DNA from: Cryptococcus deneoformans JEC21
Taxonomy: Eukaryota; Basidiomycota; Tremellomycetes; Tremellales; Cryptococcaceae
Assembly: GCF_000091045.1 (NCBI RefSeq)
Contig: NC_006693.1
Location: 62,001 to 126,000, forward strand
Length of the DNA: 64,000 bases
Direction of reading: 5' to 3'
The notes beneath the pieces are model-generated. The model was not told the DNA's origin. It ran no database searches and worked only from the letters and a program-made list of their open reading frames with translations. A program made the position numbers and the translations under genes. Numbering within the stretch: position 1 is the stretch's first letter; every line of letters starts with the position of its first letter. Shown piece by piece: positions 1-8,997 of the stretch.

Positions 1-515
1 TATTAGTCTTCTTTCGTGCTCTACTTCTACTACTGACAGCGATGGTTCTCTTACCGTCACATGGACTTCCGGCCAGCCTTTCGTAAGACGGCTTCTTCTT
101 CTCTGCTCAACGACATTTCGATGATAGCTAATGGTTTGTGCAGGTATTTGTCGCCTCTGATGTTGCCGATAAGGCCGGATTATGTGGCTCTTTATCCAAC
201 AGCACTAACGCTACTACTGTCTCCTCATCTTCCTCTGCTTCCACCTCTATCGACACTGCCACCAGTAGTGCCAGTATAAGTGGCAACCTCGCCGTCATCA
301 CTGATGGCTCCTCCTCTCCCTCTTTCTCTGCAACAAGCTCAGCCCTCTCTTCAAGCATTAGCTGGTACACCCCCACCAGTGCTGCCAGTTCCGTCTCGAG
401 TTCCGAGTTGGTAGTCGTCGTTGCTGCCGTGTCAACTGCAAGCACTGCTGTGACTTCTAGCGGAAGCATTTGTCGCAGGTCAAAGAAGAGGGCTATGAGC
501 AAGAGGCAATTGTAA
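1..515 (+). CDS. C-terminal part of a Ser/Thr-rich secreted or cell-wall protein (cut by left edge)
   Basis: Only the 3' part is present. The frame is open to the left edge and reads a beta-strand-like stretch ending in TVTWTSGQPF. A GTAAG...CAG intron spans 83-143, and exon 144-515 begins VFVASDVADKAGLCGSL. The rest is almost entirely Ser, Thr, Ala and Val, as in heavily O-mannosylated fungal surface proteins. The end carries a basic run (RRSKKR) and no hydrophobic GPI-anchor tail, although a short Val/Ala-rich stretch precedes it. The TVTW-type repeat recalls Kre9/Knh1-like N-terminal domains of Ser/Thr-rich membrane proteins, but that resemblance is weak and the N-terminus is missing. The next gene is on the opposite strand, so the two are convergent. 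Confidence 0.6.
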
Positions 516-938
516 GGCTTTCAATTCGGGAGGCTGTTGGGTCAGAGTGTAATAGTGATGGGAGGTGATCAAGAGGATTATGGACACAAGGCCTGCCTAT
601 GGAACGAACGATCATAATTATCAGCCTTTCAATCATAATTATCAACTATTAATTTATTGTGAGGACGATCTATAAATCACGGACATATGAATCAACCCAT
701 TTTTGTACAATAGGTGCTTATATTAACAGTAGATGAGTTATCAGCGGAACCGTCTTTACGACCTGTAGTGCTATGCTGGATACTAAGACTTGGATCCTAT
801 GCATAATCTCTCATTTCATTTCGTTATCAAGCAATAGAGCAAATTCCCATGTTTCCGTTTCTGTTCCATTTTTCAGATGCAATTTCGAAGATTGAAGATC
901 CTTCAAAGGTTCGTATGGTACGTGACCTACGGAGTGAT
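516..938. other. intergenic, convergent 3' ends
   Basis: I see no gene here. A 13-base direct repeat, ATCATAATTATCA, occurs at 611-623 and 632-644 in AT-rich sequence. It probably holds 3' untranslated sequence of the two converging genes. Confidence 0.5.
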
Positions 939-1455
939 CTACTTTTTGTCACCGCCGGCATTGTTACCGTAGTAATTGCTTGACTGGCCGGAGGGGGAAG
1001 TGTATTTGGCGTACCCATCACCTGAAAAGTTTTCAGAATTCAAGTACCTTAAACAATCAGAAGGACATGGCGTACCACTGTTGTAGTAGGTAGAGCCGTT
1101 AGTGTTGTTGTAGTAGTAGCTACCATTAGTGCTAGGGAGAGGGATTAGTTGTCAGCACAAGCCTGCGCGAGAGGGCCTTGCTCTGTTACCGTGACAATGA
1201 TACATGGAATACGGTCGAACGGGATGGGATAAGAGATAGAGAGAAAGGAGAGAACGATACTTACTTGGAGTAGTGGTAGCCTGTCTGGCCAGTGGCGGTG
1301 TCAACTCGACTGTCATAGCGGTTACCCTTATGCACCATCACCGTCAGTAGGTGCCGATTCATGAGTGAAGTTCTGCCAGGTGAACCGAGCGACTATATAA
1401 GAGAGCTTACCTGTGAGTTGGTACCCCTGTAGTAGATGGAGTCGTTGCCGGGCAT
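939..1455 (-). CDS. small conserved fungal protein rich in Tyr, Asn, Gly and Ser
   Basis: Manual splicing on the minus strand gives a small protein that starts MPGNDSIYYRGTNSQ (exon 1411-1455). It continues GNRYDSRVDTATGQTGYHYS (exon 1265-1326), then NTNGSYYYNNTNGSTYYNSG from 1131 downwards, and ends with a Ser/Gly/Asn-rich tail and GGDKK before TAG at 939-941. The phases of the first two introns agree. This pattern, with an NxxGSYYY / NGSTYYN core, resembles a small conserved fungal protein of unknown function that I recall from ascomycetes; I know of no assigned activity. A further GT-AG stretch at 1022-1075 (54 nt, a multiple of three) is open in frame, so it may be an intron or retained coding sequence. 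Removing it gives a tail closer to the recalled family. Confidence 0.7.
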
Positions 1456-2249
1456 TATTAATCGGTTCTGTTGCGAGAAGATGGAAAGGATAGGATGTAT
1501 CTTTGTTGGACTCTAAAGGGAGAGTTGTTCTTATGATGATTGTTTATGTAAGTGGGAAGTGATGGCCAAATGTGGCGTAGCCGCCAGGGGGCAGGAGGTA
1601 AAAGGGGTGTGGGGCTTGCTTTAAGGAGATGGGAAACAAATGACAGCTCAAAACTCATCAAATCTGGACCCAACAAAGAACGTAAGAACGGGTGTTAATT
1701 ATCACTAATGGGCTTTGATAAGGGCCTGCCGGTTTGACCGATGGTCGGTCTACATTCACATAACTTCCCAGGGCCTTACTTGGATCTCCGATGCATTAAC
1801 CCAAGAACCCTGCATATGGCTGGTAATACTCACATCTAAATAATAGAATGATTTATAGGAAAAGGCGAAGCCAAAAGTCCGTCATCACTACGAGTACTAT
1901 TCCTGAAAGGGTTTACGCTCCCGAAACAAAACCAAGTAAGCTCGATCGAACATCGGCGATGAACTGCAGCTTCATTTGTTCGCGAAAACGGGAGAACAGA
2001 TCTTCCTTTATCCTGTTTTATGTTACATATTTCATGGGAGACAACAACAATACCGGTCGATAATAACCTTTTGACCTTGTTCTTAAATACACATAATAAT
2101 AATATCCGATCGATCACAACTTCCTAATTTTATCTTCCGTTGAACACCAAGGATTCAACAGCATTTATTAGACTCCACCCATCAACCAAGGCTCCACCCA
2201 TCAACCAAGGTCAATCCACCGTCGTAACTGATGGTGGATCTCAAGCTAA
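1456..2249. other. intergenic region
   Basis: No convincing gene. The open frames at about 1836-2117 on both strands have no recognisable protein character or splice context. The part next to 1455 should hold the promoter of the small conserved gene. The part next to 2250 should hold the 3' end of the acetate transporter gene, and it contains a 19-bp tandem repeat. Confidence 0.4.
2173..2210. repeat. perfect 19-bp tandem duplication
   Basis: CTCCACCCATCAACCAAGG occurs twice head to tail (2173-2191 and 2192-2210), about 40 bp past the stop of the acetate transporter gene, in its likely 3' untranslated or intergenic region. Confidence 0.9.
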
Positions 2250-3455
2250 TTAATGATCTTTAGGCGTCAAATTCCCAATTGGAACTCGGAAAAAACCGGT
2301 ATCGGCCGTCACGAGTTCCGCCAGGCTTGTATAAGCTCCGAAGATGGCCGTGATCTGCGATTTAATTATCAGCAAAACATGACAAGAGTGATGATGATAG
2401 TGATGTGAAAAGAAGTTTTGGCAAAAGCTACGACTTACGATACCGATAGCACCGCCAGTTTTGATACATTTCGGGCTCTCTGAAAGATATCCAGCTGACC
2501 TATCATCCGCTCATCAGTAAACGCCTCTCCCATTTAGCCATCGATCGGTAGTGGCGCGATATCCAACTCACAAGATAAAAAAGTTGAGACTCAATGCCCC
2601 AAAAATACAAATCAATACCACCGACGACCTGTGACTAGCGATGAGGAAAAGGACGGTGACTATGCCCCAAACGCAGAGGTAGAGGCCCAAGGCGTTTTCG
2701 AGCATCGCTGGATTTTCAGCGTAGGCCGCGGCCACACCAAATTGGGGGATATACAAAGCTAGAAGAGGGGTTACGGGCTTTGAAGCGGAGCAGGAAACAT
2801 GGAACGTACTTGATAAGGAAAGCCAGAATGCGCCGTACGAGCTGAACGTTACGGCCTGTCTCGTCAGAAAATAAACATTTTCAGCTCTCTTTCTTTGCCT
2901 GCACAGAGCTTTCTGAGCAAGGTGATGAAACATACGCCAAACGTATTCCCGCATGCCCATTCCAGGATCCCTGCAATAATCTGTCCTAGCCCGCCAAATC
3001 CGAGAGCGATACCAAGAATCATATTCGGTTTGGTGACACCTCGAGCTTGGACGGTGTACAAGTTTAAAAGAAATGCTCCACCTACAAACCTAAAAGAGGC
3101 AAAACGATGATTTTTAACAATCATTGTGTTGAGCTATATGAGTGTCTGACACTCACGGAATAAGGCCTACAGGTGCAGGGGTTCCAAACTTCCGGTGAAA
3201 TACTGGGAACCCAGGTTGCGAGGTATCAATTGGATTACCTCCAGGTGTGATGGACCGCGAGATATCGTCGCCGCCTTGGTGCATCCCATCTTGAATACCG
3301 ACCTTAGTTGCGCTCAACTGGCTTTCGTGAGAGAAGGTGGGATGGACAGGAGACCCGAACTTGGTGAGGTAAGCTAAGCCAGGTAGTAAATTCTGTTGTT
3401 GGGAGGATAAACCGATGTCGGCGTCTGGGACTGCGGTGAAGACCTCTTCATTCAT
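2250..3455 (-). CDS. ADY2: acetate/ammonia transporter, GPR1/FUN34/YaaH (ATO) family
   Basis: This is a multi-pass plasma-membrane protein of the family that includes yeast Ady2/Ato1-3 and Yarrowia Gpr1, which carry acetate or export ammonium. Exon 1 gives a polar N-terminus of about 90 residues from MNEEVFTAVPDADIGL, ending in GTPAPVGLIP, the family signature whose usual form is NPAPLGL. Later exons give hydrophobic segments: FRFVGGAFLLNLYTVQARG, an ILGIALGFGGLGQIIAGILE helix, a SYGAFWLSLS segment, LGLYLCVWGIVTVLFLIAS, and a last segment with AIFGAYTSLAELV. The C-terminus is short and ends KDH before TAA at 2250-2252. The ATG at 3455 is the only start in frame with this N-terminus. The Asn-to-Thr change at the signature start is unusual. 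The family is clear; transport specificity cannot be read from sequence. Confidence 0.88.
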
Positions 3456-5020
3456 CTTGTGAAAGGGATCAGGTATTTGATGGTCGGTGACTTTATGAGA
3501 ACTTTGGTGATCTGAAGGTGAGGAGTGGATGCGAGGGTTCAGGTTGGAGAAGAGATATGTCTTTATGGCTCAGTTGTACGTGCATGATGGGAAAACACCG
3601 ATCTTCAACCGGCTGAAGTATTACCTGTCGTCCATAGAGTATAGCCTGATCTACAAGGGTATATAAATGTGATCATCGCCCATAACTATTCCCAAATAGC
3701 CGATACTAATTATAAGTATAATCACAGCGTTGCTCCAATCTAACGAACGAATCTTAATGCCTGTTGATATTGTGCTACGCTTCCCTCCTCAATACCTCTT
3801 AAATCTAAATTTCAGTGTCTCTAACCGGGTGTTGCTATATTTTATTACGTGGGGTGTACAGATGACATGTCAGCTATTCTTGTTCCGATGACTTAATGTA
3901 CTAACTTGCGATAAAGTCAAACGCATGCGGAGTTAGAAGCCACAGATGTCGCCCCCAAACTCTTTCCCAAAGGCCAGTCATAGACCGCGATCGTAAGGGA
4001 CGGAAGAAGTATAATTGTAAGACGATGATAGATAAAGATCCAATTTTAGTACGACATACGTACGGCAAACATTTGCCGGAACATGGGCTGAATTTAAACG
4101 AGCGAAAGTGACCAATAATAATTGAGATGATAGACACAGATATCGAGATACGATGAAGAAGAGTCGCACTTTTCACACTAAGTGACTAGCTGGCAACTGC
4201 TATTCTAGTTGCAGTTGCTGGTATCAGAGGAATCGTGTGTTGAGCTGTGCCGTAAACTGTCCAACTAGGTACCGAATGCCGAAGCTCCCCTGGATCGCCA
4301 AAGCCGACAGCAGCATATAAAGCATACTCCACCGGTTAATTATTAGATCTATATTTTATTGCTGGATCTGTCTCCAGAGTCTATTCTCCATGATATTATC
4401 TCCAGTACTCTTTTGAGTCTGGAAGTTTGGGGTAATAATCTCCAACTTATCCGAAGGTTTTCCGTCGTTCCTGTTTCCCCTTTTTTTTCATCGTCGAGTT
4501 TGTTCGGCATCAATTACATTTTGAGGATGTTGATGTTGGTCACTTGTCATTTACTTGTTTTCCTGGTCGGGGGTTGTCGTTGTTCGCTGACGGAAGAAGG
4601 TCAAAGCTTCGAAAAATAGGCGGCTATAGAAGAGAGACACGCCGAGAAGCATCGCGTTCATTGTCCGAAAGTATAACCACTATCGATGCTATTCATGTAT
4701 TTGGTGGTCTCTTCTTTAGCAGAGGCATTCCTGCATTTAAAAACAGAACCCACAATTATAGATTAGATCGAGTGCGGAACGAAGCAGGTGACTCTCGTTC
4801 GTTCGTCGTCCGGCAAAGGAAGAAGTTGGTTTAACGCGACGGCGAACGCCGCCGTCTACACTACTACAATGATGTGTTATTAATCATGTTATCAAAGTCG
4901 TCGCCTCAAGAAGCCTCGTCTCCCCTTTCCGACGAACCAAAGCTCACCTATTCAACAATCACAATCCATCCCATATACTCCCGCTTTCCCTTCTTAATAC
5001 CCTGTAGACACTTTCTCAAG
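3456..5020. other. 1.6-kb intergenic region between divergent genes
   Basis: It separates the divergent acetate transporter and complex I subunit genes and must hold both promoters. The overlapping open frames at 4359-4834 (+) and 3901-4176 (-) show no recognisable family, no plausible splicing and no compositional pattern of a protein. I see no RNA gene. Confidence 0.4.
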
Positions 5021-6044
5021 ATGGCTGTAAGCATATCTGATTGCGCTGAATTATGAGCGTATGAACTGACATTGTTATGCGTAGTCTGGTTTCGGTTACT
5101 CTGGCGGTAAGTTACTCGGTCTGGCAATCAAGCAAATGTGAAGCAGCGAGGACAGCTCGATAAAACGGGTGAGAAGCAGTGATCAGGTGACGGAATGGAA
5201 AAATGAGTCTGTGGAATGGATAAGAATATGATGTTGATGGTATGGATAGGTCGAACAAGATGTTTTCCCTTCTGGCAAGAGTTCTCTAAGGTGCGTTCCT
5301 CTAAATTCGCAATTCGGTCTATGAACTCACGAAGCTTGCTTTGTCGTGACTTTCCCACATACCCAAATACCTCTGGTCTATCTTTGTCCTTTTCAAAACC
5401 ACATTATGCTTCGAACGACCTATCAACTCTGAACTTTTGCTCGGCCTCGTGTATGACCTCCTTAACACTCCAATTCCCATCCCTGATCCCCTCCAATTTG
5501 CGAAATTCACACTCAAAAACTTTGCAAAACCCAACAAAGTGCTACGCCAATGCTGAGAAGCCTTCCGACTGCGTTGCCCCCAAAGATGACTACATGGAGT
5601 GTTTGCACAACACCAAGGAGGTGAGTTTCTTGGTTTTCAGATGTTTTGAACTATGTGAAAATGTGGTCTTTGCGTTGGGATGAGGTGGATTTTCAAAGAG
5701 TTTTAGGGTTAGCACAACAAGAGAGGTAAAAGCTCTCGTTGCGGACTTGAGGGCGTAATTGAAGTGATACAAGAGATTTTGGAAAGGAGGAGACTCTTCC
5801 TTTAAGTGATATGACTGATGTTTTTGTTCTTTTCTGCTGCCTATCCTACTTCCCGAATCACATCCCTTGTCAAATTGAACCTCATACACCGATATTCCCA
5901 AAACAGATTGCCCGAGCCAAGCAAGTCAAGTCCCACTTCGTCCAAAAAGAACTGCAGGAGAGCCACGACTCTCGCAAGGCCGCAGAGAAGGCTGCGACAG
6001 GGGTGATCGTTTCCTTGGGGTTAGTCGAAGAGGAAGGAAAGTAG
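5021..6044 (+). CDS. NDUFS5: NADH:ubiquinone oxidoreductase 15-kDa subunit (NDUFS5-like, twin CX9C)
   Basis: Five exons splice to a protein of about 95 residues: MA, then SGFGYSGG, RTRCFPFWQEFSK, CYANAEKPSDCVAPKDDYME and onward, then a helical tail IARAKQVKSHFVQKELQE and onward, ending EEEGK. Two CX9C pairs are visible (C-FPFWQEFSK-C and C-VAPKDDYME-C), the CHCH fold that is oxidised by Mia40 in the intermembrane space. Length and cysteine spacing fit the complex I accessory subunit known as NDUFS5/15 kDa (PFFD in mammals). The first exon codes only two residues (ATGGCT before GTAAGC), and two introns exceed 200 nt, unusually long for this window. An alternative would be another small CHCH protein, but the FPFWQEFSKC core favours NDUFS5. 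It converges with the NAT9 gene. Confidence 0.85.
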
Positions 6045-6230
6045 CGGATGTAGCATCATGCATTTGGAGAGTTTAGAGAATTGAAGCTCTGGATCGTGGA
6101 TCAAGGACTAAATGGGAGGCAAGGGATGAAGGACGTGACCAGCAGGTTGGGACTGTGAATTGTGCAGGAGGATGCTTACATATTACTAACCGACAAGCGA
6201 ATCGTTAGATGTCCTAGTCACATAACATAA

Positions 6231-7332
6231 TTAGGCATCATAGACCCCTATTCTACCCTGTAAACTTGTCTCCCTCCAATCCACCGTTGTCACTTCATCT
6301 AACCCTTCTAAACTCAGACACTCCACATCCTTTGCGCCCCATCTCAATTCCATTTCGTCAAAGACTTGGACATGCTTGACAACCCCAAAACCGAGCTTTC
6401 TGAACAGATGGATGGATGGGAGGTTGGAGGCTCCTATTCTTGCTATAAGGTGTGTGGGTGGGAAAGGAAGAGCCGTTGTTAAGTATGCGAGGCTAGATTA
6501 GATTGCGGAGATGTTTAGCAGGTCAGGCAAAAGAACCGGAGATCTGGGACGTACAAAAGGGAGAGAGCTTCGATGGCAAATCGTTTTCTTCGATCGTCTT
6601 TTGCTATTCAGGTACAGGACAGCACAGAGGCACAAGTTCTCGTCAGTTGCTTCTTTTTTTCCTTCTGAGCTTGAAATGACATACACGCAATCATAATCTC
6701 ACATTCCCCATCGCCTTCGAGACCCTCCGGAAGGAAAAGATTTACGTCGCCTACCATCCGACACCGAGCAAGACATGATGGTGGGAGGATCACTTTCTGA
6801 TTTTGCTCCGCTGTAGGGGGAAGGGAGGACGGTCGTTCGAGGAGGATGAATGTCAATTCTACAGCGCCCGTCGGTCTTGTCAGTTTCACCACGATATTAC
6901 TATGCCCGTGTCCTTTAGAACGCACTATCTTCATCAATATGCCACTTTCCTGCCCATGTCATGCTATATCAGCCATCATCTCTCCCATTCACTGAGCCGT
7001 TCTGTTACTGGCAGACGTACGCTGCATATCGAGCTCTTCCTCGTAGCTTAACGGTTCAGAAGCTGTGAGCTCAAGTAATTCTGAAGATTTCATCCATTCA
7101 TGATATGTCTAGTTATTCATTATCCCCGTGAATCTTTAGTTAGGCTTTTGCCATGGTCTGTCATTGCTTTGCAAAGTGAAAGTAGCTTACAGGGACATGT
7201 TCAGCGCTGAAAGAGGTATTCTGGTTAGTGGTTGTGGACGGCGTGTTCAGATGCTGCATGAACTGTTACGGACCGGTATGGGACAAGGATGACTCGATCT
7301 CCGAAGAGGACAGTATTCTCGTTGAGCCTCAT
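6231..7332 (-). CDS. NAT9: N-acetyltransferase 9-like GNAT enzyme
   Basis: Manual splicing gives MRLNENTVLFGDRVILVPYR at the start, then AEHVP, TYHEWMKSSELLELTASEPL, then WHIDED, ELTFILLERPSS, MVGDVNLF, ECEIMIA, RRKRFAIEALSLL, LTTALPFPPTHLIARIGASN, LPSIHLFRKLGF and a C-terminus ending RIGVYDA before TAA at 6231. The order matches NAT9 proteins: VNLF, E.EIMIA, the acetyl-CoA loop RRKxFAxEAL, and N.PSI.LF.KLGF. Mammalian NAT9 is linked to tubulin acetylation or microtubule stability; the substrate here is unknown. At least seven small exons are needed. The ATG at 7332 is chosen because the conserved N-terminus begins there. It is divergent from PRE10. Confidence 0.85.
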
Positions 7333-7608
7333 GGTGATCGTCTACGAAAGCAGGTGTACTTGGTATGTGACTGTATGGCTAATATGAGTGGGTTATAGTA
7401 ATTCTGGACTTTTGATCCAAGTGTTACTGCGCGAGGAGAAACAAAGTCCCCTCAGACCTAATGACGTGTAAATAAGGGTGGAGGACACTTAATTAAGCTT
7501 CTTCTTCTTCTTACGCCGCGCGTCTCTGCCACATATTCGTCACTGACAACCTACGATTATCTATTCTCTCTATCATTTCAGCTCCAGTATACAAACACAA
7601 CCATCACA
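7333..7608. promoter_or_regulatory. shared promoter region of NAT9-like and PRE10 genes
   Basis: Only 276 bp lie between the two start codons of this divergent pair. A CTTCTTCTTCTTCTTAC pyrimidine run sits at about 7498-7514, upstream of PRE10. I cannot identify a specific factor site. Confidence 0.5.
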
Positions 7609-8648
7609 ATGACCTCAATAGGAACAGGATACGATCTCTCAGTCTCCACTTACTCTCCGGATGGAAGGCTTTTCCAGGTGAGTCTCAGACGCGGACAAGG
7701 AAACAAAGAACGGTGTTGCTTATCTCCTGCTCTTAGGTTGAGTATGCCAACAAGGCTGTCGAGGCCGCCGGGTAAGCACCGCTCATCTTTTCCAGATGTT
7801 TCAGGACTGATATAGAGATATTTGACAGCGTCGCTATTGGTCTTCGGTGCAAAGACGGTGTCCTCCTCGGTGTTGAGCGCATCCTTCATTCCAAACTTCT
7901 TGTCAAAGGCGCGAACCGCCGAATCGCATCCCTTGACGAACATATCGGCATGGCGGGCGCGGGTTTGTTAGCTGATGGGAAACATCTCGCGAGTAGAGGA
8001 AGGGATGAAGCGAGCAACTTTAGGGATACCTATAATACACCTGTTACTGTTCAGGTACGTCTCTTTCAGTCTGTTTTGAATCATGAATAAGTGGTCGGGT
8101 TAAGGAGATCAAAACACTAACTGGACGCGTGTAATTCTAGATTCTCTCTGACCGGCTTTCCGCATATCTCCAAGCATACACATCTTACGGTTCTGTCCGA
8201 CCTTTTGGTCTCTCTGCCCTTGTTGGTGGTGTTGACAAGACCGGTCCTAAACTCTTCTGCGTTGAGCCTTCGGGAGTGTATTACGGTTACCGGGCATGTG
8301 CAGTTGGAAAGGGCAAAGCATTGGCGAAGACTGAGCTTGAGAAGGTCGTGAACAAGGAAGTGGAGACTGGCGAGGCGATCACTGTGCGAGAAGGTGTTAT
8401 GGAGCTTGCTAGAATGTAAGTCATGATCTATTCACACCCAAAGATATTTTCCGGTTGGAGGATTACTGATGAGGTGATATAGTATATACTTGGTCCACGA
8501 CGAAAACAAGGACAAGGACTTTGAGCTTGAGATGACTTGGATTTGTGAAGAATCTGGCAACAAGCACGCGCTGGTGCCGGAGGATCTGCTGGCAGAGGCA
8601 GAGGCGAAGGCAAAGGCAGCTTTGGAAGAAGGCATGGAAGAGGATTAG
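7609..8648 (+). CDS. PRE10: 20S proteasome subunit alpha-7 (Pre10/PSMA3 type)
   Basis: The protein is about 250 residues. It starts MTSIGTGYDLSVSTYSPDGR, with the alpha-subunit N-terminal signature YDLS..YSPDGRLFQVEYA. Further family features are VERILHSKLLV, HIGMAGAGLLADGKHLASRG, VRPFGLSALVGGVD, EPSGVYYGY and KGKALAKTELEK. The acidic tail ends ALEEGMEED. This order and the GTGYDLS start match subunit alpha-7/C8 rather than other alpha subunits. It forms part of the outer ring that gates substrate entry and does not itself cleave. Introns follow LFQ (7678), EAAG, TVTVQ-type and LARI codons and all join in phase. It ends convergently with PUS7. Confidence 0.93.
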
Positions 8649-8997
8649 ATATACTCGTTGGAGTAGACAGGATTGTAGGTAGATCGGTGACATATGTATA
8701 TATCGAATATAGCCGTTCTGCTAAAAGTGAGACGGGATAAAATAAGAAGTGCTTTATTTATATTAGCATGTTGCTGCTTTGTATGGTTGCCACTTCCGAG
8801 TTGACCTTCAAGGCTTACAATAAGCAAGCTGGCATTTGCACAACAGGTGAACTTTTCAAGGCTGTGCGGTAAGTGGGGGAGGCGTGTATCAAAAATTGCG
8901 ATTCCACGTCTGCCACTATGGCATGGTCCCTCATTTAATTTTAAATACGAAACTCAATGTGACAGGAAAGCAATGTACATATTTCCCTACGGGTAAT
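8649..8997. other. intergenic, convergent 3' ends of PRE10 and PUS7
   Basis: No gene is seen in these 349 bp. The stretch should hold the two 3' untranslated regions. Confidence 0.5.

Noticed and set aside
4359..4834. Two overlapping plus-strand open frames upstream of the complex I gene
   Set aside because: No recognisable motif, no splice structure and no protein-like composition.
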